DNA of 64,000 bases. Source: Treponema sp. OMZ 790 (GTDB lineage Bacteria > Spirochaetota > Spirochaetia > Treponematales > Treponemataceae). Below the pieces are notes generated by a model. It saw only the letters and a list, made by a program, of their open reading frames with translations. It searched no databases and had not been told where the DNA came from. The stretch is taken from assembly GCF_024181285.1 (NCBI RefSeq), contig NZ_CP051201.1, positions 2,914,001 to 2,978,000 on the forward strand, read 5' to 3'. The translations under genes were made by a program, and so were the position numbers. This document shows, piece by piece, positions 24,240 to 31,880 of this stretch; position 1 is the first letter of the stretch; each line of letters starts with the position of its first letter.

Positions 24240-25673
24240 TTAAAATTTATTCATTATGCGTACAAAAAAGGCAAGGGTGCGTTTAAACTCGTCCAGGCGT
24301 ATTCTTTCATCATTGCCGTGAATCAAGCCTCTTTCTTCCTTTGTTAAGTGCATCGCAGAAAAACGGTATACCTTGTCCGAGATTCTTGAGTAATGGCGGG
24401 AATCCGAGCAGGCCATCATAAGATATGGAGTTACAAGAGCGTCTTCCCAAGTTTGCCTGATTGCATCGCTTAAAAGTTCAAATTCGGGGCAATCTATTTT
24501 TGAATAGCGGCTTGGTTCCTCATCATATTTTACCTCTATCTTTACGTCTTCATTTTTTATTACTCTTTTAAAATGAGAAACAATATTCTCTCTTCCGTCT
24601 TCGGCCAAATAGCGGATATTGATTCCTATGCTCGCCTTAGGCGGAATAACATTAAAGGCATCGGAGCCGGACATCTTTGTTACCGCCGTTGTCGTGCGGA
24701 GCATTGCGTTTAATTCCCCGCCTGTTTTTTTGGTAAGCAGATTAAATAAGGGATAGAAAACTTTTAGGTTTGCAAAGACTAATCTCATCCCAAGGCCTGC
24801 ATGACGGCCGAGGACGTCGAACATTGCCGAAACGGGAGGCGTTACATGCATGGGGAGGGGATTGTTTTCGATATTGCAAACAGCCTGAGAGAGCTCTCCT
24901 ACTATTGTGTGCCGAGGAGGTGTTGAGGCGTGCCCGCCCTTGCTTTCCATCGAAAGCTCCACATCCATCTGTCCCTTTTCTCCTATACCGATTACGGCAA
25001 ACCTTTCTTTAATGCCGGGGAAGACCCCTTCAACTACAGCTCCTCCTTCATCGAGAACGAAGTCTATTTTTATGTTTTCTTTTTTAAGCTCTTCGACTAT
25101 TGCAGGACAGCTTGGGCCGTGCGGCTCCTCATCCCCCGAAAAGGAAAGATAAATATCATGCTCGGGTACAAAACCTTTTGAAAGGAGATATTCGGCAGCT
25201 TCCATTACGCCGCAGAGGGTGCACTTAGTGTCCAAGGTACCGCGGCCCCAAAGCACATTATCTATAATTTCCGCCCCGAAGGGATCCCGGCTCCAGCCCT
25301 CTCGGTTTACGGGAACTACATCATAATGGGCCATGAAAACCGAGGCCTTTTCGGAGCTCTTTCCCTTCCAATGATAGAGGAGCCCCTTAGGTCCCAAGAT
25401 TCGCCGCGGACAGGTTTTGGTTACCAGAGGGTAGGCCGCGTTAAGATAGTCTTGAAATTTTTTAAAAACGGCAGAGTCTTCAAGGCTTACATCGGCATGA
25501 GATACTGTCGGAATCTTTATCATTCCGGCAAAACGGCTTATAGCCTTGTCAAAGTCCATATCGATATCTTCGATAATAATCTTATTTAGTTTTTTAGGTT
25601 TAAATGTAAGAGCCCTTAATACTAACCATAAAGGAAACACAAGAAGCAAAAATAACAGGTAAAAATAATTCAT
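24240..25673 (-). CDS. Membrane-anchored M20-family peptidase (PM20D1/CPS-like)
   Basis: A 477-aa metallohydrolase with an N-terminal membrane helix (YFYLLFLLLVFPLWLVLRAL), then the M20 catalytic fold. Zinc ligands are seen in FMAHYDVVPV (His), GRGTLDTK (bridging Asp) and SGDEEPHGPSCPA (Glu pair); the dimerisation lid begins near GGHASTP. The long form with an N-terminal anchor resembles the carboxypeptidase S/PM20D1 branch, which hydrolyses dipeptides or N-acyl amino acids. A second, shorter M20 enzyme is at 55 kb. It is encoded alone, convergent with nothing and divergent from the ADH-like gene. Confidence 0.88.
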   Translation of the reverse strand: MNYFYLLFLLLVFPLWLVLRALTFKPKKLNKIIIEDIDMDFDKAISRFAGMIKIPTVSHADVSLEDSAVFKKFQDYLNAAYPLVTKTCPRRILGPKGLLYHWKGKSSEKASVFMAHYDVVPVNREGWSRDPFGAEIIDNVLWGRGTLDTKCTLCGVMEAAEYLLSKGFVPEHDIYLSFSGDEEPHGPSCPAIVEELKKENIKIDFVLDEGGAVVEGVFPGIKERFAVIGIGEKGQMDVELSMESKGGHASTPPRHTIVGELSQAVCNIENNPLPMHVTPPVSAMFDVLGRHAGLGMRLVFANLKVFYPLFNLLTKKTGGELNAMLRTTTAVTKMSGSDAFNVIPPKASIGINIRYLAEDGRENIVSHFKRVIKNEDVKIEVKYDEEPSRYSKIDCPEFELLSDAIRQTWEDALVTPYLMMACSDSRHYSRISDKVYRFSAMHLTKEERGLIHGNDERIRLDEFKRTLAFFVRIMNKF

Positions 25674-25732
25674 AAGTTTCTCCCCTTTTATAGTCCGTAT
25701 TATAACATAAACTCAACGAATTGGCAAATGTC

Positions 25733-25774
25733 AAAGTGTGAATGACGAAGTGCAAAGTGCGAATGACGAGGTGC
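25733..25774. repeat. 21-bp tandem repeat, two copies
   Basis: AAAGTGTGAATGACGAAGTGC (25733-25753, one base beyond this shown core in total length 21) is followed directly by a copy with two substitutions (25754-25774). A related GCGAATGACC hairpin occurs at 30689. It lies in the 190-base gap between the M20 peptidase and ADH-like genes. Confidence 0.6.
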
Positions 25775-25863
25775 GAGATGCGGAAACTTTTATGAGGGCT
25801 TACTTAAAATTCAAGTTTAAAAAAAATATGCCGAAAATTTATTCTGTAGAGGAATTTTAAAAA

Positions 25864-27015
25864 ATGGCAGATTTTGTTTTTAAGCTTTCATCAAAGGTTA
25901 TTTTAGGTAACTATTCTCTTGCCCGCATCGGTGAAGAAGTCATAAAATTCGGGAATAATTTTATGTTTATCGTGGATCCGTTTTTTGAGGACATGGGTTT
26001 GGTCGATAAGATCAAAAAATCTCTTGAAGAAAAACACATATCCCTTTTTATGTTTAACGGTTTTGAACAGACCGCCGATTCCGAAGTTGTCGAAAGAGCC
26101 CTTTCGCTGGCAAGAGGAGCCCATATAAGAGGAGTCATAGCTTGCGGCGATATGACAGCTTGTGCCATAGGCCGGGCTATTGCTGCTCTTTATAATGAAG
26201 ACAAACCCGTTTATCGGTATATTGAAGGCGAACCTATCACAGCCGAATCCTTGCCTCTTATTCAAATTCCCACAACATGCAGTGATCCTTTTTTATTCGG
26301 AACTTCCAGTTTTATTGTCGATTCAAGGAACCGAACGGTAAACCTATTAAAAATAAAAGAAGATTTATGCGACCTTGTAATTTTTGATTCGAATACCTAT
26401 GCAGGCCTTGCTCCCAATGCGATGACCTCAATGATCTTTGCAGGTTTAAGTTCTACTTTTGAAGCCTATGTTTCAACAAAGGGCAGTTTCTTTTCTGAAA
26501 CCATTCTGGGCAAGGCTGTCGAAATATTTTTAATTTCTCTTGACCCTCAACATGAAAAATTGGTTGGAATGCCCAGAGAAGAACTTGTAGCTCAGGCGGC
26601 TTGTCTTTCATCCATAGGAATTGCCGTGTCCGCTCCGGGGCTCGGAACCGCTATTGCGCTTGCGGCAGGCGGGCGGTATAGAATCTCAAGCCCCCTTATT
26701 TCGACCATTTTGCTTCCCCACGTTGTCAACGATGCAATTTCTTCCAGCCTTTCAAAAACGGCGGCTGTAGCAAGAATGTTGGGTGAAACCATGCTTGAAG
26801 GCGGAGATGCCGCCGAAGTGTCAAAAAGAGGTGTTGAAGAAATTAGAAGGCGGCTTGCCGAAGCTAATTTGCCCATCCGCTTAAAAGACATAGATTTGAC
26901 TATAGAATCTCTTGTGCCTGTCGCAGAAGATGCTGCGCGTTTGAGCTTTATGAACTACAGTCCAAGACCTCTTGCAAACCATGATATTTTTGAAATTATA
27001 AAACAAGCTTTTTAA
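25864..27015 (+). CDS. Iron-containing alcohol dehydrogenase homologue lacking its metal ligands
   Basis: The 383-aa product follows the Fe-ADH fold from end to end (KVILGNYSLARIGEEV, IPTTCSDPF, LLPHVVND) but the functional residues are gone. The NAD-binding GGGSxxD is GDMTACA (near residue 98). The helix that normally reads MDALTHAIEAY reads AGLSSTFEAY, losing the metal Asp and His. AMAHAL is AIALAA and the P-H-G ligand site is S-S-P, losing the last two His. Known family members need three His and one Asp. I infer a non-catalytic or repurposed protein. A ribosome site GAGGAA precedes the ATG; the TrmH gene follows after one base. Confidence 0.82.
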   Translation: MADFVFKLSSKVILGNYSLARIGEEVIKFGNNFMFIVDPFFEDMGLVDKIKKSLEEKHISLFMFNGFEQTADSEVVERALSLARGAHIRGVIACGDMTACAIGRAIAALYNEDKPVYRYIEGEPITAESLPLIQIPTTCSDPFLFGTSSFIVDSRNRTVNLLKIKEDLCDLVIFDSNTYAGLAPNAMTSMIFAGLSSTFEAYVSTKGSFFSETILGKAVEIFLISLDPQHEKLVGMPREELVAQAACLSSIGIAVSAPGLGTAIALAAGGRYRISSPLISTILLPHVVNDAISSSLSKTAAVARMLGETMLEGGDAAEVSKRGVEEIRRRLAEANLPIRLKDIDLTIESLVPVAEDAARLSFMNYSPRPLANHDIFEIIKQAF

Positions 27016-27016
27016 G

Positions 27017-27814
27017 ATGCCCGAAATTTTTAAACTTTATAATTTACCGCAAAAACAGCGATGCCGTAAAATATTGCGTATATTGGAATCGGCTGAAGCT
27101 GCTCTTGTGCAAAACAAGGCTGACGAATTCTTGGATGTTTTTTATCTGCGTTCTCTTTTAAAAATCATTTTAGAAGATTTAGAACCTTCCTCTGCAATAA
27201 AAATTAAAAACTGGATTGAAAATCCGCAAGAAAACGATAAAAGAAAAATTATCAATTTTGTACGGTATGAACTTTACAAAAAACTTGATACGGCTCCTGC
27301 GGAGTGGGATTTGATTTTGCCTAATTCCGGTGCCGATGAAATTGCAAATTTCAGGCGGAGTTTTTTTGAAGGAGTCTATGTCTATGCCGAAGATATCCGC
27401 ACCCCCTTTAACATAGGCTCGATTTTTAGAACAGCCGAATCCTTCGGGGTCGAAAAAGTTTTTTTGTCTCACGACTGCGTTTCTCCTGACAACCCCAAGG
27501 CTAAAAGAACCGCAATGGGCTGCACCGAATATCTTCCATGGGAGAGGGCCGGACTTGAAAGCCTGCCTGACCTTCCGCTGATTGTGCTTGAAACGGGCGG
27601 AACGGATATTTCAAAGTTTGAATTTCCAAAAAAAGGAATTGTTGTGATAGGCTCGGAAGAATTGGGGGTCAGCCCCGAAGCTATAAAAAAAGCCCAAGGA
27701 CGGGTTATCACAATTCCTATGTACGGAATAAAGGCCTCGATAAATGTGAGCGTTGCCTTCGGTATCTGTATGCAAAAATGGTGTGAAGCTCTTACGGCAG
27801 ATTACCGGTCATAA
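27017..27814 (+). CDS. TrmH/SpoU-family RNA 2'-O-methyltransferase
   Basis: A 265-aa SAM-dependent enzyme with a helical N-terminal extension of ~115 residues and a C-terminal SPOUT knot. The three family motifs are present: motif 1 NIGSIFRTAESFG, motif 2 IVVIGSEELGVSP, motif 3 IPMYGIKASINVSVAFGI. The catalytic Arg is in motif 1. Target RNA cannot be told; TrmH, RlmB and TsnR types share these motifs. It begins one base after the stop of the ADH-like gene, so it is translated from the same mRNA. Confidence 0.9.
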   Translation: MPEIFKLYNLPQKQRCRKILRILESAEAALVQNKADEFLDVFYLRSLLKIILEDLEPSSAIKIKNWIENPQENDKRKIINFVRYELYKKLDTAPAEWDLILPNSGADEIANFRRSFFEGVYVYAEDIRTPFNIGSIFRTAESFGVEKVFLSHDCVSPDNPKAKRTAMGCTEYLPWERAGLESLPDLPLIVLETGGTDISKFEFPKKGIVVIGSEELGVSPEAIKKAQGRVITIPMYGIKASINVSVAFGICMQKWCEALTADYRS

Positions 27815-27849
27815 GGTTTTTACTAACCATTTTATCTTCTTTAAGCCTA

Positions 27850-27878
27850 TTGAAAAACATTCTTTTTAGTGTTATCTT
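27850..27878 (+). promoter_or_regulatory. Promoter of the hairpin leader and lipoprotein gene
   Basis: TTGAAA (27850-27855), 17 bases, TATCTT (27873-27878). Start of transcription near 27885 would give a leader of about 175 bases containing four hairpins before the lipoprotein ATG at 28061. Confidence 0.5.
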
Positions 27879-27896
27879 AGTTAATCGTGGAGGTGT

Positions 27897-28047
27897 GATA
27901 AACAGTTTGGCAGGAGTACTGCCTCTCTGTTTATCTTCGAGTTTTGTGCAAGAGCACAAAACATCGTATTATTGTATGTAGTTTTGCAAAACAAAACTAC
28001 ATGAAAAAACTTTTTTCAGAAGCTGAAGCTTCCTTCAAAAAGTTTTT
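27897..28047 (+). promoter_or_regulatory. Structured 5' leader: four consecutive hairpins
   Basis: Hairpin 1 (27897-27935): GATAAACAG with CTGTTTATC, inner GGCAG with CTGCC. Hairpin 2 (27941-27962): GTTTTGTGC with GCACAAAAC, loop AAGA. Hairpin 3 (27976-28002): ATGTAGTTTTG with its exact complement, 11 bp. Hairpin 4 (28005-28047): AAAAACTTTTT with AAAAAGTTTTT plus inner GAAGC/GCTTC, ending seven bases before the GAGAGG ribosome site. All four are perfect or nearly so. The set fills the whole leader. It matches no riboswitch family that I recognise; attenuation, RNA stability or a repeat element are all open. Confidence 0.7.
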
Positions 28048-28051
28048 ATGA
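28001..28051 (+). CDS. Possible 16-aa leader peptide inside hairpin 4
   Basis: ATG at 28001 opens a 16-codon frame (MKKLFSEAEASFKKFL) whose TGA at 28049-28051 abuts the ribosome site of the lipoprotein gene. Almost the entire frame lies within hairpin 4. Translation could open or hold that hairpin. There is no good ribosome site of its own, because the preceding bases are the closing arm of hairpin 3, so this may be chance. Confidence 0.25.
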   Translation: MKKLFSEAEASFKKFL

Positions 28052-28060
28052 GAGGTTAAA

Positions 28061-28696
28061 ATGAAAAAAATTAAAATTGTGTTTTTTATGGCCGTTCTTA
28101 CATTTATTTTTACGGGATGTGAACTTTTAGATTCTTTGGCCCGCGAAACTGAAATAATCAAACAGATAAAAGACGAAGATTTACAAGGGTACACCGTAAC
28201 ATGGCTTATTTTTGCGGATGACAGCGATGCCTTAAAATCGGCCGCCTATAAAAAAGCCGCTTCTTATTATAAAAAATTATCCGGCAATTCCGATTTAAAA
28301 GATAAATTTCAAATTATAGTTGTTTCCGATGCTATAGAACAAGCAATTCGCGAGAAAGTAAAGGAAGCCGGGTTTGATGCGGATTGTTTCCCTCTAAAAT
28401 GGAACGTCAATGTAAAAAATAAATATAATCCTAACGATAAAAAAAATTATTCCGTGTTTTTTGACAAAAAAGGCAGGGCTCTTTTCAGCATGACCCAAGA
28501 TTGGAAATTTGAAAACTACGGCGGACTTGCAGACTATTCTCTTGAAGCCGCAGGCTTGAAGAACATAAACGAATTAAAAAATCCGCTCACCTTTTTTAAT
28601 ACCTTAAATAAAATGAAGGAAGACGATATTTTTAAATTTATAAACAATGCCGTAAATTTAAATTTAAAAGATATTTTAAGATATTTTATAAATTAA
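28061..28696 (+). CDS. Putative lipoprotein of unknown function
   Basis: A 211-aa protein with a lipoprotein signal: basic start MKKIKI, hydrophobic core, and lipobox TFIFTGC (Cys near residue 21). The mature part is mixed alpha/beta with long amphipathic helices. A segment TVTWLIFADDSDALKSAAYKKAASYY followed by KFQIIVVSDAIEQAI suggests a Rossmann- or thioredoxin-like layout; I do not recognise the family. It is preceded by an unusual four-hairpin leader and followed 30 bases later by hutI, but a functional link to histidine breakdown is not evident. Confidence 0.75.
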   Translation: MKKIKIVFFMAVLTFIFTGCELLDSLARETEIIKQIKDEDLQGYTVTWLIFADDSDALKSAAYKKAASYYKKLSGNSDLKDKFQIIVVSDAIEQAIREKVKEAGFDADCFPLKWNVNVKNKYNPNDKKNYSVFFDKKGRALFSMTQDWKFENYGGLADYSLEAAGLKNINELKNPLTFFNTLNKMKEDDIFKFINNAVNLNLKDILRYFIN

Positions 28697-28726
28697 GATT
28701 AATTTTATTTTTATGGAGGACTCAAA

Positions 28727-29974
28727 ATGATTTTATTTATAAGCGACAGTATTTTCACTTCTACCGAAAAAAAAGGCGAGGATTTTGATAAGGCCTTCGC
28801 AGGTTACATCGTGGTAGAAAACGGTATTATTCAAAAGGTAGGCAAGGGCGAGGCTCCCGAAAGTTTAAAAAGCCAAGCCGAAAAAATAATTGATGCAAGA
28901 GGAAAGACCATTACTGCAGGGCTTGTCGATGCCCACACCCACTTGGTGCACGGCGGCTCGCGCGAACATGAGCTTGCAATGAAGCTCGAAGGAAAAAGCT
29001 ATCTTGAAATACACGCAAGCGGCGGAGGCATTTTCAGCACCGTAAGAGCGACAAGAGCTGCCTCAAAAGAAGAGTTGACACAGAAGGCTATGGCAAGCCT
29101 TGACCGAATGCTCATTCACGGTACAACAACTGCCGAATCAAAGAGCGGTTACGGTCTTGATATGGATACCGAAATTAAGTGTCTCGAGATAAACTCTTAT
29201 CTAAACGAAAATCATCCTATCGACATTGTTTCGACCTATATGGGAGCTCATGCAACCCCGCCCGAATTCAAGGACAATAAAGAAGGCTATATCAAGTTTA
29301 TGATAGAAGAGGTTATGCCCGAGGTTAAAAGACGGGGCTTGGCCGAGTTTTCCGATGCCTTTTGTGAGGACAAGATTTTTTCTGTAGAAGAAACCGAAAG
29401 AATAATGAAGGCTGCTAAAGAGCTGGGCTTTAAGTTAAAGCTTCATGCAGACGAGATAGTTCCCTTAAAGGGAGCCGAGCTTGCCGCAAAGATGAATGCA
29501 CACTCTGCAGAGCACCTGATGGCGATCTCCGATGAGGGAGTTACGGCTCTTGCAAAATCGGGAACCGTTGCCGTTCTTCTTCCGGCCACCTCTTTCTTTT
29601 TGATGTCGCCTATTTATGCGCCTGCAAAAAAGATGATTGAAGAAGGCGTAAGGGTCGCCCTTGCAACCGATTATAACCCCGGAAGCAGCCCGACCGAAAA
29701 CCTGCAAATGTCTATGTGGGCGGCTTGTTTTAAGATGAAGCTTTTACCTGCACAGATTTTACGCGGAGTAACCATCAATGCAGCCTATGCAATCGACCGC
29801 GAAAAAACTATAGGCAGCATCGAAGAAGGAAAACAGGCAGACCTTGTTATCTTTGATGCTCCCAATATCGATTACCTTGTTTATCACTTCGGTGTAAATT
29901 CCGTTGTTCAGGTTTGGAAAAAGGGAAAACAAGTCGTAGAGAATAAGCAGATAATTTACAAGGCCCGTACATAA
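28727..29974 (+). CDS. hutI: Imidazolonepropionase
   Basis: Opens the imidazolone ring to N-formimino-glutamate in histidine degradation. The 415-aa amidohydrolase has the metal site DAHTHLVHGGS near residue 65 and the family segment GGGIFSTVRATR. KLHADEI (near 245) carries the further His, and ATDYNPGS the metal Asp. GGAGG lies nine bases before the ATG. With the next gene it forms the late half of the hut pathway; hutH and hutU are not in this window. Confidence 0.95.
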   Translation: MILFISDSIFTSTEKKGEDFDKAFAGYIVVENGIIQKVGKGEAPESLKSQAEKIIDARGKTITAGLVDAHTHLVHGGSREHELAMKLEGKSYLEIHASGGGIFSTVRATRAASKEELTQKAMASLDRMLIHGTTTAESKSGYGLDMDTEIKCLEINSYLNENHPIDIVSTYMGAHATPPEFKDNKEGYIKFMIEEVMPEVKRRGLAEFSDAFCEDKIFSVEETERIMKAAKELGFKLKLHADEIVPLKGAELAAKMNAHSAEHLMAISDEGVTALAKSGTVAVLLPATSFFLMSPIYAPAKKMIEEGVRVALATDYNPGSSPTENLQMSMWAACFKMKLLPAQILRGVTINAAYAIDREKTIGSIEEGKQADLVIFDAPNIDYLVYHFGVNSVVQVWKKGKQVVENKQIIYKART

Positions 29975-30024
29975 ACCTTGTTTAAATAATTAAAAAAATA
30001 ACTTAAACATAGAGGAGATTTTTT

Positions 30025-30666
30025 ATGGAATTAGTAAAGATGACGGTAAGTGCCTTTGTTGACGAAACAGCCAGTGATTCTCCGGCTCCCGGAGGAGGCT
30101 CGGTTTCAGCCTTGGCAGGTTCGCTCGCCTCTGCCCTCGGTCAGATGGTTATCCGCCTGACAACAGGAAAAAAAGCCTTTGCTTCCCTTGACGAAAAAAC
30201 TCAAGAAGAATTTAAGGCCCAGCTTCCTAAATTGGAAAAGGCACAAAAACGATTGGTCGAAATTATTGATGAAGACACTCAGGCCTTTAATGCCTTTATG
30301 GAAGCCTTAAAGCTGCCTAAGGATACCGATGAGCAAAAGGCAAAACGTAATAAGGCTATGTCCGATGCTACTGTTGTAGCCATGCAGGTTCCGCTTGAAA
30401 CAGCTAAAACCTGTTTGGATGTTTTACGCTTTTTACCCATTGTTGCCGTTCACGGAAACAAAAATGCCGCATCCGATGCCGGCGTTGCAGCCCTTAATGC
30501 CCGCTCCGGTTTGGAAGGTGCTATCTTAAATGTCAAGATAAACCTCGGCGGTATTGACGATGCTCCCCTCTGCGAAAAGACAAGGGCAGAATGCAATAAG
30601 ATGCTTGAAGAAGGCGAAAAGCTAAAGATCGAAATTTTAAAGACAATCTATTCAAAGATCGAATAG
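30025..30666 (+). CDS. Formimidoyltetrahydrofolate cyclodeaminase
   Basis: A 213-aa helical protein of the FTCD C-terminal family: VSAFVDETASDSPAPGGGSVSALAGSLASALGQMV is the hallmark N-terminus (region 8-42), with the PAPGGGS loop at the active site. It converts 5-formimino-THF to 5,10-methenyl-THF and ammonia, passing the histidine-derived one-carbon unit to folate. It follows hutI by 50 bases with GAGGAG before its ATG. The formiminotransferase half is not in this gene, so a separate protein must supply it. Confidence 0.92.
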   Translation: MELVKMTVSAFVDETASDSPAPGGGSVSALAGSLASALGQMVIRLTTGKKAFASLDEKTQEEFKAQLPKLEKAQKRLVEIIDEDTQAFNAFMEALKLPKDTDEQKAKRNKAMSDATVVAMQVPLETAKTCLDVLRFLPIVAVHGNKNAASDAGVAALNARSGLEGAILNVKINLGGIDDAPLCEKTRAECNKMLEEGEKLKIEILKTIYSKIE

Positions 30667-30688
30667 GTTTAACTGCAAAGTCCAAGGG

Positions 30689-30719
30689 GCGAATGACCGG
30701 AATATCAGAGGTCATTCGC
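30689..30719. repeat. Hairpin between the hut pair and the flagellar operon
   Basis: GCGAATGACC (30689-30698) pairs perfectly with GGTCATTCGC (30710-30719) around an 11-base loop. No T-run follows, so it is a weak terminator candidate or an intergenic repeat; its GCGAATGAC core also occurs in the tandem repeat at 25.75 kb. Confidence 0.6.
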
Positions 30720-30725
30720 TTCATC

Positions 30726-30754
30726 TTGAAAAATATATGGTTTTCATTTATAAT
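30726..30754 (+). promoter_or_regulatory. Sigma-70-like promoter of fliQ-fliR-flhB-flhA
   Basis: TTGAAA (30726-30731), 17 bases, TATAAT (30749-30754). This lies 38 bases before the fliQ ATG. It matches the housekeeping consensus rather than a sigma-28 box. Confidence 0.65.
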
Positions 30755-30791
30755 GATAAAAGGATAATCCTAGGTCATTATGGAGGGGACT

Positions 30792-31061
30792 ATGACTACA
30801 GGTACTATAGTTACTTTAATGCGTGAAGGTATAGGTATAATACTTATGCTTTCTGCACCCATCTTAGTTGCAGCTCTTTTGGTCGGCTTGATTGTGGCGA
30901 TCTTTCAGGCGACTACTTCTATACAGGAACAGACGCTTACCTTTGTTCCCAAAATTTTAACTATTTTGGGAATGCTGGCTCTTTTGGCAACTTGGATGAT
31001 TACAGTATTACGGGAATATTTTGTTTCTTTAATGAATTTAATTCCTCAACTGGTAAGATAA
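30792..31061 (+). CDS. fliQ: Flagellar export-gate protein FliQ
   Basis: An 89-aa membrane protein with two helices (IGIILMLSAPILVAALLVGLIVAIFQATTSI is the first, region 13-43). QATTSIQEQTLTFVPKILTI is the canonical FliQ/SctS motif. It forms part of the FliPQR core of the flagellar type III export gate. The start at 30792 is chosen over one four codons earlier because GGAGG lies six bases upstream. First gene of the operon; fliP is not in this window. Confidence 0.95.
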   Translation: MTTGTIVTLMREGIGIILMLSAPILVAALLVGLIVAIFQATTSIQEQTLTFVPKILTILGMLALLATWMITVLREYFVSLMNLIPQLVR

Positions 31062-31085
31062 ATTAAGGAATGACTCTTTAACTAA

Positions 31086-31880
31086 ATGCAGCCCTTTGAT
31101 TTTATTCTAAATAAAGAACCTATTTTTTTACTCGCAGCAGTTCGAATTTTTGCCATATTGATGACTTCTCCCCTAATGTCGATGCGCAATGTTTCGCGAA
31201 TAGCAAAGGTTGCTCTTGCCGGCTTGACTGCATTTATGGTTACCCCCTATGCCTATCCTGATTTCAGAAATTTAAATGCATTTAGCCTTGAATATCTTCT
31301 TTTACTTTTGGGGGAAGGCCTTATCGGGGTTTTAACCGGGTTTTTTATAAGCATTTTATTTTCTACATTCAGTACAGCAGGACAGTTTTTTTCATTTCAG
31401 ATGGGTTTCGGGGCTTCCGGAGTTTTTGATGCTCTGGCTCAAGTTGAAAACCCTCTTATAGGTCAATATTTTAACTTTATCGCAGTCCTCATTTTTTTAC
31501 GCATAAACGGCTTTCAGCGCCTTTTTTTAGGCGGTATAATGAAGGGCATTGAACATGTCAACTGTTTTATGTTCTTACAAAAACAAGATGAACTTTCAAC
31601 CTATCTTTTAGGTGCGATTGGAAATCTTTTTTTTAATGCAATGATAATTGCCTTGCCGGTTATGGGTACGCTCATTTTAATTCACATAACAATGGGTCTT
31701 TTAACAAAGGCGGCTCCTCAGATGAACCTTTTATCCGAAGGCTTCCCAATTACCATTTTAACCGCCTTTTTTATTTTGGCCCTTGCTCTGCCTTTTTTTA
31801 TAAACACCTTTGAAATTATGTTGGAAAAAGGCTTATTGAATTTTTGGAGGCTTTTAGACAGCCTCGGAGGTGCTAAATGA
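31086..31880 (+). CDS. fliR: Flagellar export-gate protein FliR
   Basis: A 264-aa protein with about seven hydrophobic helices. Family landmarks are PLMSMRNVSRIAKVALAG near the start, LLLLLGEGLIGVLTGFFISILFST, and the GFPITILTAFFILALALP end. It completes the FliPQR assembly that opens the export channel. A weak AAGGA is 15 bases ahead of the ATG, so translation may depend on fliQ. It overlaps flhB by four bases (ATGA). Confidence 0.95.
   Translation: MQPFDFILNKEPIFLLAAVRIFAILMTSPLMSMRNVSRIAKVALAGLTAFMVTPYAYPDFRNLNAFSLEYLLLLLGEGLIGVLTGFFISILFSTFSTAGQFFSFQMGFGASGVFDALAQVENPLIGQYFNFIAVLIFLRINGFQRLFLGGIMKGIEHVNCFMFLQKQDELSTYLLGAIGNLFFNAMIIALPVMGTLILIHITMGLLTKAAPQMNLLSEGFPITILTAFFILALALPFFINTFEIMLEKGLLNFWRLLDSLGGAK

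Noticed and set aside
24770..25181. Overlapping plus-strand open frames opposite the M20 peptidase
   Set aside because: Antisense to clearly coding, higher-GC sequence; no ribosome sites and no family resemblance.
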